DNA from: JACKIC01 sp964543795
Lineage (GTDB): Bacteria > Planctomycetota > UBA1135 > UBA2386
NCBI GenBank assembly: GCA_964543795.1
Contig: CAZIZN010000005.1
Span: 124,001-188,000, forward strand
Direction of reading: 5' to 3'
DNA length: 64,000 nucleotides
The notes under the pieces were generated by a model, which saw nothing but the letters and a program-made list of their open reading frames with translations, did no database searches and had not been told where the DNA came from. Both the position numbers and the translations under genes were made by a program. This document shows positions 8,589-16,357 of this stretch, piece after piece (position 1 is the first letter of the stretch; the number at the start of each line of letters is the position of its first letter).

Positions 8589-9863
8589 GTGACCGGCCTC
8601 CTCGTGCGCATGTTCGGCCTGCAAGGCGCCACCTCGGCCGAGCGGCGCGCGACCGTCTGGGTCGCGGTCATGTTCTTCTGCTCGCTGGCGAGCACGTTCC
8701 TGCTGCGTCCCCTGCGCGAGCAGTTCGGCGTCGACCAGGGCGTCGAGCGCCTGCCGTGGCTCTACTCGCTGACGCTCGTCGCGACCGTGGTCGCGGTGCT
8801 GCCGTTCTGGTGGCTCGCCAACCGCATGCCGAGCCGGCGCTTCGTGCCCGTCGTGCTGCACCTGTGCGCCGGCGGCTTCGTGCTGCTCGCGATCGGACTG
8901 TCGGTGATCGGCGACTACCGCTGGCACGAACTGCCCTGGCTCGGCGAGGTGTTCTGGGGCGGCTTCTCGGCGGTCAACGTCGTCGTGCCGGCCCTGGTGT
9001 GGATCCACGCCGTCGAGCACTTCCGCCGCGAACAGGGCCGACGCCTGTTCGGGCTCATCGCGGTCGGCGGCACGTTCGGCGCCGTGGTCGGCTCGGCGCT
9101 CGCGGGCCGCCTCACGGCGCTGCCGCTGTGGGCTTCGGGCGCGGCGGCGGCCGCCCTGCTCGAAGGCGCCCTGCTCGCGTTCGTGCTCTCGCAGCCGCAT
9201 TGTCGGGCGATGCACGCCGACGGGGGCGCGCCGCCTGCGGAGCAGGCCCGCGGCGGCGTGCTCGCGGGCCTCGGCGTGCTCGCGCGCGACGGCTACGCGC
9301 GGCGCATCGGCCTCTACATGGTGCTGCTCGGTGCCGTCGCGACGGCGTTCTACGCGGCGCAGACCGAACTGGTCGGCGCGCAGATCGCCGCCGGCAGGAA
9401 GCAGCACCACTGGCTCGCGAACGTCGAGCTCTGGAGCCAGGGGCTCGTGCTCGTGCTGCAGCTCTGCTGCACCGGACGGCTCATGACGCGCCTGCCCGGT
9501 GCGGTGCTGCTGGTCTCGCTGCCGGTCGTCTCGATCGCCGGACTCGGCGTCTGGTGGCTCGCGCCGACCGCGCTGGCGATCTTCGCCGTGCAGGTGACCC
9601 GCCGCGGCGCGCAGTTCGCGTTCGAGAAGCCGGCGCGCGAGGTGCTCTACACGCCGGTCGACCTCGAGACGAAGCACAAGGTCAAGTTCCTGCTCGACAC
9701 CTTCGCGTTCCGGCTCGGCGACCTGCTCGGTGCTTTGCTGCAGGTCGAACTGCGGCGATGGGAGATCGGCGCGGCGGGCATCGTCGGCGTCACGGTCGCG
9801 GTCTGCGTGGCGTGGATCGGGCTCGGGATCGGCCTCGGCCGGCGTGGTCGCGCTCGGGAATGA
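8589..9863 (+). CDS. ATP/ADP-translocase-like (NTP/NDP exchange family) MFS carrier
   Basis: A 424-residue polytopic protein with about 12 membrane segments. It carries signatures of the bacterial TLC-type nucleotide carrier family: 'FLLRPLREQFG' in the first loop, 'AVGGTFGA..GS' mid-protein and 'FEKPAREVLYTPV..E.KHKVKF..DTF..R.GD' near the C-terminus. True ATP/ADP exchange is established for Rickettsia, Chlamydia and plastid members; free-living bacteria have related proteins of unknown substrate. The start is a GTG; a TAGAAG sequence 7 bases upstream resembles the local leaderless -10 pattern but lacks the final T. An ATG at 8610 is an alternative. Confidence 0.75.
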   Translation: MTGLLVRMFGLQGATSAERRATVWVAVMFFCSLASTFLLRPLREQFGVDQGVERLPWLYSLTLVATVVAVLPFWWLANRMPSRRFVPVVLHLCAGGFVLLAIGLSVIGDYRWHELPWLGEVFWGGFSAVNVVVPALVWIHAVEHFRREQGRRLFGLIAVGGTFGAVVGSALAGRLTALPLWASGAAAAALLEGALLAFVLSQPHCRAMHADGGAPPAEQARGGVLAGLGVLARDGYARRIGLYMVLLGAVATAFYAAQTELVGAQIAAGRKQHHWLANVELWSQGLVLVLQLCCTGRLMTRLPGAVLLVSLPVVSIAGLGVWWLAPTALAIFAVQVTRRGAQFAFEKPAREVLYTPVDLETKHKVKFLLDTFAFRLGDLLGALLQVELRRWEIGAAGIVGVTVAVCVAWIGLGIGLGRRGRARE

Positions 9864-9917
9864 ACGCAGCTTCGCCGCGGGCAGCGACGGGGCTGTGGCG
9901 CACGACCAGGGGGCCGT

Positions 9918-9923
9918 TAGACT
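9918..9923 (+). promoter_or_regulatory. TAGACT -10 box of a probable leaderless promoter
   Basis: TAGACT lies 7 bases before GTG 9931 and 4 before GTG 9928. The 7-base spacing matches other genes here, favouring the second GTG as start. Confidence 0.55.
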
Positions 9924-9930
9924 CCGAGTG

Positions 9931-11157
9931 GTGACATCGCCGGTCAGGTTGCAGCTCGAGGAGCCGCAGGTGTTCCTGCAGTGGCTGGCCGCCGTCCGCC
10001 GACACGGTGTTGCTTCCCTCGACGACGTCGACGTGGCGCAGGTGTTCGCCATCGCGGCCATCGCGGCGATGGCGCGCCGCGACGGCAGCGAGCGAATCGG
10101 GCTGATTCGTGGCGGTGCCACCGGCGCTGGCCGCTTTGCGCATGCGATCGGTCTCGACGAAGTGGTGGACGGCGGACACGAACGGCCGCCGACGCAGAGC
10201 GAACGCACGGTGACGCTGACGCGGGTCCGGGGTCGCGGGCCTTGGGAAGCGGTCGCCGAGAGGGTCGTGAGCCTGCTCTTGCCGGCTCGTCCGGCGTCGC
10301 CAGCCCGCGACCTCTTCTACTACGTGATCGTCGAACTCCTGCGCAACGTCGGGCAGCACAGCAACGACCCGGCTGGCGGCATCATCGCCGCGCAGATCAA
10401 CGATGCGGGTCCCTATGCCGGCGCGCCCGCGCTGCAGATCGTGGTCGTCGACAACGGCATCGGCATCTTCGAAGCCCTGCGGCACATGCGGCCCTCGATC
10501 ACGACGCCTGCCGAGGCGATCGTGCGGGCGCTCGAGCCGCACGTCTCGGGCGCCTTTGCCGAGGGCGAGAGCGGATCCGGCGAGAATGCGGGCCTGGGGC
10601 TCTTCTTCATCTCCGAGATGGCCAAGGAGACGGATGGTCGGCTGTTCGTCGCGACGAGGGGAGCTTCGTACTTTCTCGATCGCTTCGTTGCACCCGACAC
10701 CCAGCCCGTCGTCACCAATGGCGATGCTCCCGACTATCCGGGCACGCTCGTCGTCTTCGAGACGGCGCTCGCCCACGTCGGCAGCTACGAGGCCATCATG
10801 CAGCACATCCGCGACCTGGCGGCGCAGCGGACGCCCAAGCGCATCGTCCAGCGCTGGCTTCGCTTCGAGGAGCCCCCGGTCGGCGTCATGCGCGTGGTGG
10901 TGGCCGTCGCCTCCGAGGACACGGCGGCCGCCAAGCACTTCTCGAATTCGGTGCTCGAGCCGCGCCTGCTGCGGCGCGATCCCGTTGCCCTCGACTTCCA
11001 GAACGTCCGGGTCTGCACGCAGAGCTTCCTGCATGCGCTGCTGCACGAGAGTGTGCGTCTGGCCTGGGCGCGCAGGGTGCCTCTGTTCGTGCTGAACGCC
11101 ACTCCCGCGGTCCGCGCCCAGTTGGAACTCGTGGAGAGCTACTCGCTGGGAGGCTGA
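9931..11157 (+). CDS. GHKL ATPase fused to STAS-like DUF4325 domain
   Basis: A 408-residue cytoplasmic protein. After about 120 N-terminal residues of uncertain fold comes a GHKL ATPase domain: N box 'ELLRNVGQHS' near residue 140, G1 box 'VVDNGIGI' near 175 and G2 'GLGLFFI' near 225. There is no His-containing dimerisation domain, so it resembles anti-sigma-factor or histidine-kinase-like ATPases more than a sensor kinase. The last about 100 residues match DUF4325 ('VALDFQNV....SF.H.LL'), a STAS-like fold that occurs beside such ATPases. Having kinase-like and STAS-like parts in one chain suggests self-contained partner switching; this is inference. The GTG start follows a TAGACT box. Confidence 0.75.
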   Translation: MTSPVRLQLEEPQVFLQWLAAVRRHGVASLDDVDVAQVFAIAAIAAMARRDGSERIGLIRGGATGAGRFAHAIGLDEVVDGGHERPPTQSERTVTLTRVRGRGPWEAVAERVVSLLLPARPASPARDLFYYVIVELLRNVGQHSNDPAGGIIAAQINDAGPYAGAPALQIVVVDNGIGIFEALRHMRPSITTPAEAIVRALEPHVSGAFAEGESGSGENAGLGLFFISEMAKETDGRLFVATRGASYFLDRFVAPDTQPVVTNGDAPDYPGTLVVFETALAHVGSYEAIMQHIRDLAAQRTPKRIVQRWLRFEEPPVGVMRVVVAVASEDTAAAKHFSNSVLEPRLLRRDPVALDFQNVRVCTQSFLHALLHESVRLAWARRVPLFVLNATPAVRAQLELVESYSLGG

Positions 11158-11166
11158 GCTCGGCCG

Positions 11167-12303
11167 TCAGCGCCGTTCGACCTCGTAGCGCAGCCAGCGG
11201 CACTCGATCGGACCGTTGCGCACGGGGTGGCGCGCGCTCGCCCGCAGGCCGAGGAACTTCGGCAGGTCCGGGTCGCCACTCAGCACGTACGCGACCGCGC
11301 CGCCACAGCGCTCGTGCAGGAAGTTGCCGAGGTGCCGCCAGCTCTCCTCGAGCCGCTCGGGATCCTGCTCGAGCCGCTCGCCGTACGGGGGATTGGTGAC
11401 CACCACGCCGAGATCCGCCGGCGGCGCGAAGTCGCGCACGTCGCCGCGCACGATCTGCACCTTGCCGCGCAGGCCGGCGTTGGCGAGCGCCTGCTCGGCG
11501 ATGGCGATGGCACCGGGGTGGCGGTCGTTGCCGCGCAGCACCGGCAGCCGGTCCTGGCCCGCCGCGGCGCGCGCCTCGGCGTCGTCGTAGATGCGCTGCC
11601 AGCCGTCGCGGTCGGTGTCGATCCAGTGTTCGAACGCGAAGCTGCGGCCGAGGCCGGGCGCCCGGTCGGTCGCGAGCCACGCCGCCTCGACGAGGAACGT
11701 CGCGGAGCCGCACATCGGGTCGCACAGCGGCGCCTTCTTGTCCCAGTCGGTCAGCAGCAGCAGCCCCGCCGCGGTGGCTTCGTTGAGCGGGCTCTTGTGC
11801 TGGATCTGGCGATAGCCGCGCTTGTGCAGCGGTTCGCCGCCGAGTTCGCGGTAGAGGATCGCCTCCTCGCCCTGCAGCACGAGCTTGATCGGCAGGTGCG
11901 GCCGGTCGCGCGCGACGTCGGGCCGGACGCCGGTGCGCTTCCTGAACTGGTCGCAGATCGCGTCCTTGACGACGAGCACGGGGTAGCGCGTGTCGTTCGC
12001 GAAGCTGTCCTTGACCGAGCCGTCGATCGCCAGCGTCTGGCTGGCACGGATCGATCGCGACCAGTCGACCGTGCCGGCGAGCCAGTAGAGGTCGTCCTTG
12101 CCCTCGACGTTGCCGCGGGCGAGTTCCTCCTGCACCCGGATGGCGCTGCGCGACCACAGGCACGCCGCGTAGGCGACCGCAGGCTCCGCCGCGAACGCGC
12201 AGGCGCCGCGGCGCTTCTCGACGTCGCCGGCACCCAGCGCACGCAGTTCCTGGGCGAGCACCTCCTCGAGCCCGAGCGTGCAGGCCGCGTAGTAGGTGCC
12301 CAT
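11167..12303 (-). CDS. rlmL: 23S rRNA guanine-N2 methyltransferase, RlmL N-terminal type
   Basis: A 378-residue class I methyltransferase. The N-terminus ('GLEEVLAQEL..LGA', 'LWSR.A.R') and residues up to about 165 match the THUMP-containing part of RlmL, which binds RNA. The catalytic half has an SAM-binding motif 'CDPMCGSATFLVEAA' near residue 195 and the base-methylation motif 'NPPYGERL' near 305. In E. coli the homologous half of RlmL makes m2G2445; here the second (RlmK-like) half is absent, as in many bacteria. It starts one base after the stop of the NuoF-like gene, so the two are co-transcribed. A divergent paralogue lies at 48811-50013. Confidence 0.85.
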   Translation of the reverse strand: MGTYYAACTLGLEEVLAQELRALGAGDVEKRRGACAFAAEPAVAYAACLWSRSAIRVQEELARGNVEGKDDLYWLAGTVDWSRSIRASQTLAIDGSVKDSFANDTRYPVLVVKDAICDQFRKRTGVRPDVARDRPHLPIKLVLQGEEAILYRELGGEPLHKRGYRQIQHKSPLNEATAAGLLLLTDWDKKAPLCDPMCGSATFLVEAAWLATDRAPGLGRSFAFEHWIDTDRDGWQRIYDDAEARAAAGQDRLPVLRGNDRHPGAIAIAEQALANAGLRGKVQIVRGDVRDFAPPADLGVVVTNPPYGERLEQDPERLEESWRHLGNFLHERCGGAVAYVLSGDPDLPKFLGLRASARHPVRNGPIECRWLRYEVERR

Positions 12304-12304
12304 C

Positions 12305-13534
12305 TCAGCCGCCCGCCGGGGCGCCCGGTCCGGCGGCGCGCGCGAAGTCCTCGGCGAAGCACGACACCGCGCTGAGCACCGGCGCGGCGGCCATCTCGAT
12401 CAAGGAGCAGTGGCCCTTCCTGCGCGAGAACTCGGCGAGCTTCTGCATCTTGTCGGCGTAGCCCGGTCCCTTGCCCGCCTGCACGGCCTTCAGGATGTGC
12501 ACGAACTGGTTGGTCTCCATGCGGCAGGGTGGGCACTGGCCGCATTGCTCCTGCATGAAGAACCCGGCGATCTCGACGGCGAGCGCCACGACGTCGGTCG
12601 CGTCGTCGACGAGCCGGACGCCGCCGCAGCCGGGCGAGGTGCCGAGCGGCCGCAGCGTCTCGTAGGCGATCGGCACGTCGAGGTGCTCTTCGCGCAGGAA
12701 CCCGCACGACATCGCCGGCAGGATCGCACGCAGCGCGCGCCCGCTGCGCAGGCCGCCGCCGCAGCCGAAGACGAGGTCGCGGTAGCTGGCGCCGAACGGC
12801 AGTTCGTACACGCCGGGACGCTGCACGGTGTCGGGCAGCGTGAACAACAGCGTGCCCTTGCTCTCGGCCGTGCCGATCGCGGCGAAGGCTTCGCCGCCGT
12901 GGCGCGCGATCCAGGCGACGTGCGCCAGCGTCTCGACGTTGTTGACGGTGGTGGGCTTGCCGAACAGGCCGGCTTCGCCGGGGAACGGCGGCTTCTTGCG
13001 CGGTTTCGCGGGCAGTCCCTCGATGGCGTTCAGCGCCGCGGTCTCCTCGCCGGCGACGTAGGTCGTCGGGCCGCAGTGGATCTCGATCGGGATCGTCGCG
13101 AGGCCGGCGTCGGCGAGTTCCTGCAGTGCGCGTTCGGCGGCGGCGCGCTGGTCGTGCATGTCCTCGATCAGGTAGAGCCAGCCCTTGGTGGCACCGGTGG
13201 CGCAGGCGGCGAGCAGCAGGCCCTCGAGCACGGCGTGCGGGTGGTGCAGGACGAGGTGGCGGTCCTTGTCGCTGCCGGGTTCGTGTTCGCCGCCGTTGGC
13301 GACGACGAACTTCTGGTCGGCCGCCGCGGCCGCGGCGAGGCGCCACTTGCGCGCGGTCGGGAACGCGGCGCCGCCGCGGCCGCGCAGCATCGCCGTGTCG
13401 ATCTCGCCGATCGCTTCGCCGGGATCGCGGTCGCGCCAGCCGGCGAGACCGGTGTAGCCGCCGCGGGCGCGGTACTCGGCGAGGGACTCGGGGCCGGTCG
13501 CGGTGCGCGGCGGCAGCAGCAGGTGGGGACGCAC
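12305..13534 (-). CDS. nuoF: NuoF-like flavoprotein (NADH-binding 51-kDa-type subunit), orphan
   Basis: A 409-residue homologue of the NADH-oxidising subunit of complex I and of related hydrogenase/formate dehydrogenase subunits. It has the NADH-site element 'RGRGGAAFPT..KW' near residue 50, the FMN-site 'NGGEHEPGS.KDR' near 80, and the [4Fe-4S] motif 'CGQCPPCR' near 335 with a fourth Cys in 'GHCSL'. No other Nuo, hydrogenase or formate dehydrogenase gene is adjacent, so its partner is unknown. The GTG start was chosen because a TACCAT box lies 7 bases upstream. The 5' end and promoter of this gene are duplicated at 17453-17634. Confidence 0.8.
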   Translation of the reverse strand: MRPHLLLPPRTATGPESLAEYRARGGYTGLAGWRDRDPGEAIGEIDTAMLRGRGGAAFPTARKWRLAAAAAADQKFVVANGGEHEPGSDKDRHLVLHHPHAVLEGLLLAACATGATKGWLYLIEDMHDQRAAAERALQELADAGLATIPIEIHCGPTTYVAGEETAALNAIEGLPAKPRKKPPFPGEAGLFGKPTTVNNVETLAHVAWIARHGGEAFAAIGTAESKGTLLFTLPDTVQRPGVYELPFGASYRDLVFGCGGGLRSGRALRAILPAMSCGFLREEHLDVPIAYETLRPLGTSPGCGGVRLVDDATDVVALAVEIAGFFMQEQCGQCPPCRMETNQFVHILKAVQAGKGPGYADKMQKLAEFSRRKGHCSLIEMAAAPVLSAVSCFAEDFARAAGPGAPAGG

Positions 13535-13541
13535 GGCGGCG

Positions 13542-13547
13542 ATGGTA
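13542..13547 (-). promoter_or_regulatory. TACCAT -10 box of the NuoF-like gene
   Basis: On the minus strand TACCAT lies 7 bases before GTG 13534. In the dead copy at 17.5 kb the same site reads TACCAA and the GTG reads GCG, which supports both as functional elements here. Confidence 0.55.
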
Positions 13548-13751
13548 GGGGCGGCGCGGGGGCGTTCCACGGTGGCGTTCCTCGGCGGCGTCGGGTGTGC
13601 GGGGGTGTGGGGCGGGGATCCGACGAGCGGAGTCTCGGCGGCCTGCGGCCCTGGGACGCACCCCGCGTCGCTGCGCACGAGCGCTGGACCGTGAGTTCCG
13701 CCTTCGTCGGCCACGCGCGACCGCATCGCGCGCGACCGTCGCGGGCGACGG

Positions 13752-14681
13752 TCAGCTCCCGAACACGCTGCCGGGTGCCGGCGGGTCGCCGCGCAGGATC
13801 GCGAGCACGTTCCGCGCCGTGTCGACGCACATCGCACGGTACGTCAGCCCGGTCAGCGACGCCGTGTGCGGCGTCAACAGCACGCGGTCCGAGCGCAGCA
13901 GGGCGTCATCTGCGGCCGGCGGCTCGTGTTCGAGGACGTCGGCGGCGAAGCCGCCGAGACGACCCGACGCGAGCGCGTCGCGCAGCGCCTCGCCGTCGAG
14001 CAGGGCGCCGCGCGCCGTGTTGACGAGCAGGGCGCCGGGCTTCATCGCCGCGAACTCGCGGCGGCCGAGCAGCCCCTTCGTCGCCGGGTTCAGGGGCAGA
14101 TGGAGCGTCACGGCGTCGGCGCGCGCCAGGACCTCGTCGAGGGATGCAGCGGCGAACGGCTCCTGCACCGGGCGGCGGTGCGCGAGCACGAGCACCTGCA
14201 TGCCGAACGCGTCGGCCAGCTTCGCGACGCGCTGTCCGATGTTGCCGAAGCCGAGGACGCCGAGGGTCAGCCCGCGGATCTCGTTGCCCTGGTAGTGGCG
14301 CCGATCCTCCCAGCGGCCGGCGGCGACCTGGACGGCCTGCCGCGTGATGCCGCGCGCGAGGTCGAGCAGCAGCGCGAGCGTGTGCTCGGCGACCGTGGCG
14401 GCGTTGCCGCCCGGCGCGAAGACGACGGGGATGCCGAGGTGCCGGGCCGCGGCGGTGTCGAGGTTGTCGAGCCCGACGCCGGCGCGCGCGATCGCGCGCA
14501 GCGCCGGACACCGGCGCAGCAGCGCCTCGGTGATGCGACCGCGGCCGCGCGTCAGGATCGCCCGTACCGCAGCGAACTCGCAGTCCGGCGCGTTCGGCTC
14601 GGCCGCGCGCACGACCTCGTGCTCCGCCGCCAGCAGCGCCTCGGCCTCCGGATGCAGGGACTCGAGCAGCAGCACGCTCAC
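13752..14681 (-). CDS. D-isomer-specific 2-hydroxyacid dehydrogenase
   Basis: A 309-residue NAD(P)-dependent dehydrogenase. The Rossmann motif 'GFGNIGQRVA' lies near residue 145 and the catalytic residues are in place: Arg in 'NTARGALLD' near 230, Glu in 'VLEHEPP' near 260 and His in 'TPHTASLT' near 280. The family reduces or oxidises 2-keto/2-hydroxy acids such as phosphoglycerate, glyoxylate or hydroxypyruvate. The GTG start overlaps the TGA of the VOC gene (GTGA). As last gene of a four-gene operon with an epimerase and an enolase-superfamily enzyme, it probably acts on a hydroxyacid from sugar-acid breakdown; a serine-pathway phosphoglycerate dehydrogenase is less likely in this setting. 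Confidence 0.85.
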   Translation of the reverse strand: MSVLLLESLHPEAEALLAAEHEVVRAAEPNAPDCEFAAVRAILTRGRGRITEALLRRCPALRAIARAGVGLDNLDTAAARHLGIPVVFAPGGNAATVAEHTLALLLDLARGITRQAVQVAAGRWEDRRHYQGNEIRGLTLGVLGFGNIGQRVAKLADAFGMQVLVLAHRRPVQEPFAAASLDEVLARADAVTLHLPLNPATKGLLGRREFAAMKPGALLVNTARGALLDGEALRDALASGRLGGFAADVLEHEPPAADDALLRSDRVLLTPHTASLTGLTYRAMCVDTARNVLAILRGDPPAPGSVFGS

Positions 14682-15148
14682 GGCGACTCGTGCGCGCCTT
14701 CCGTCGCGCCGGGCGCCATCCGGTACATGCCCGGTCGGGGTTCGACCAGCGGGTCGTGCAACACCTCCGGGTCGATCACCGCGTCGCGCGCGCTCGCGAT
14801 CTCGACGAGGTTGCCGGCCGGGTCGCGCAGGAACATCTGCATCGAACCGGACGGCAGCCGCCGCACGCGGCCCCACGGCTTCGTGTCGATGACGCTCGCT
14901 GCCTTCGCGGCGCGGAAGACGCGCCCGAAGTCGGGCACGACGATGCAGAAGTGGCCGCGGAACTGGTGGTTGTCGGCGATCTCGTTCATGTGGATCTGCT
15001 GCCGCTCGCCGACCTTGAAGAACTGCGAGCGGAAACCCTGGTCCGGCGTCGCGTCGAGGGGCAGGCCGACGATGTCGCGGTAGAACAGGACCGCCGCGTC
15101 GAGGTCGTCGACGTTGACGTTGACGTGCTGGATCAGGAAGTCGTTCAC
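14678..15148 (-). CDS. VOC (glyoxalase/extradiol dioxygenase fold) protein
   Basis: A 156-residue vicinal-oxygen-chelate protein. It begins 'DFLIQHVNVNV.D...A..FY.D..G', the standard first VOC strand with the metal-ligand His, has a second His in 'GHFCIVVPD' and a Glu in 'DPAGNLVEI'. Such enzymes bind a divalent metal and act as glyoxalases, epimerases or dioxygenases. The GTG start is 7 bp after the enolase-superfamily gene and its stop overlaps the start of the dehydrogenase. Isomerisation of a sugar-acid intermediate is a plausible role given its neighbours, but this is inference. Confidence 0.85.
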   Translation of the reverse strand: MNDFLIQHVNVNVDDLDAAVLFYRDIVGLPLDATPDQGFRSQFFKVGERQQIHMNEIADNHQFRGHFCIVVPDFGRVFRAAKAASVIDTKPWGRVRRLPSGSMQMFLRDPAGNLVEIASARDAVIDPEVLHDPLVEPRPGMYRMAPGATEGAHESP

Positions 15149-15155
15149 GGTCGAC

Positions 15156-16322
15156 TCACGTGGTGATGGTGTGACGGCGCACGAAGTCGAGGTCGGGCTC
15201 GACGCCGAAGCCGGGGCCCTGCGGCGGCAGCACGGCGCCGTCGTGCAGGGAGAGGTCGATGTGCGCCATCTCGTGCAGCAGCGGCGCGCCGCCCATCGGC
15301 ACCTCGACGAAGACGCCGGCCGGACACGCGAACGCCAGGGTGCGGGCGGCCTGGAACGAGATCGCCGAGCCCCAGCAGTGCGGTGCCAGGGACAGGCGGT
15401 GGGCATGCGCGAGTGCACCGATGCGCAGCCCTTCGGTCAGCCCGCCGGCGATCGCGAGATCGGGCTGCAGCACGTCGATCGCGCGCACGTGCAGCAGCTC
15501 GGCGAAGTCGAACGCCGCGGCTTCGCTCTCGCCGGCGGCGATCGGCAGCGGGCTCGCGCCGCGCACCTCGGCCAGTCCGGTGCGGTCGTCGGACGCGACC
15601 GGCTCCTCGACGAATCGCAGCTCGAGCTCGGCGGCGCCGGCGCAGAAGCGCTTCGCCTCGGCGACGTTCATCGTGCCGTGCGCGTCGACCATGAGGTCGA
15701 CGTGTGGGCCGAGCGCCGCGCGCGCCGCGCGAACGCGCGCGAGGCTCGCCGCGACCGTGCCGTCCATCGCGCCGACGCGCATCTTGACGGCGCGGAAGCC
15801 CTGCGCCGTGTAGCGGCCGAGTTCTGCTCCGATCGACGCGGCGTCGGCCCAACCGCCGCTCGCGTAGGCGGCGACGCGGTCGCGGCAGGGGCCGCCGACC
15901 AGTTCGAGCACGCTGCAGCCCTTCGCCTTGCCGGCGAGGTCCCACAGCGCGAGGTCGACGCCGGCCAGGGCCGCGGTGTGTGCTCCCCGCCGGCCGAGGC
16001 CCGGCATGGCGCGGCCCGCGCGCTCGGCGTGGCCGGCGCGTGTGCCGTTGTACATCCGACCCCAGAGCTTGCCGATGCACCGCGCGTCGGCGCCGACGAG
16101 CAGCGGTCGCAGCTCCTGCTCGACGATCGTCACGAGTGCGGCGCCGTGGCCGGCGCTGCCGACCGCGGGCTTCGCTTCGCCGTAGCCGACGAGGCCGTCC
16201 TCCGTGACGATGGTCACCAGCACCGCGTCGAACGCGGTCAGACGGCCGAAGTCGGAGACGTGCTGGCGCGCGGGGTCCAGCGGGCAGTGCAGCCAGGCGG
16301 CGTCGACGGAGCGGATCTTCAA
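15156..16322 (-). CDS. Mandelate racemase/muconate lactonizing enzyme-family (enolase superfamily) protein
   Basis: A 388-residue enolase-superfamily enzyme. The barrel carries 'FRAVKMRVG' near residue 180, the metal ligands Asp in 'MVDAHGTMN' near 215, Glu in 'FVEEPVASDD' near 240 and Glu in 'AAGESE' near 265, then 'DVLQPDLAIAGG' and 'LAPHCWGS', giving the Asp-His dyad of the mandelate racemase subgroup. Members dehydrate acid sugars or racemise hydroxyacids. The start is TTG 16322, chosen because AGGAG lies 6 bases upstream and the protein aligns from that point; no ATG or GTG fits. It lies 35 bp after the epimerase gene and 7 bp before the VOC gene. Confidence 0.85.
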   Translation of the reverse strand: MKIRSVDAAWLHCPLDPARQHVSDFGRLTAFDAVLVTIVTEDGLVGYGEAKPAVGSAGHGAALVTIVEQELRPLLVGADARCIGKLWGRMYNGTRAGHAERAGRAMPGLGRRGAHTAALAGVDLALWDLAGKAKGCSVLELVGGPCRDRVAAYASGGWADAASIGAELGRYTAQGFRAVKMRVGAMDGTVAASLARVRAARAALGPHVDLMVDAHGTMNVAEAKRFCAGAAELELRFVEEPVASDDRTGLAEVRGASPLPIAAGESEAAAFDFAELLHVRAIDVLQPDLAIAGGLTEGLRIGALAHAHRLSLAPHCWGSAISFQAARTLAFACPAGVFVEVPMGGAPLLHEMAHIDLSLHDGAVLPPQGPGFGVEPDLDFVRRHTITT

Positions 16323-16357
16323 GCGGATCTCCTGCGGGTGCGCCGCGGACCGGTCGA

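Noticed and set aside
13571..13837. An N-terminal extension of the NuoF-like protein upstream of GTG 13534.
   Set aside because: It would read through the promoter box, and NuoF-family similarity begins after the chosen start.
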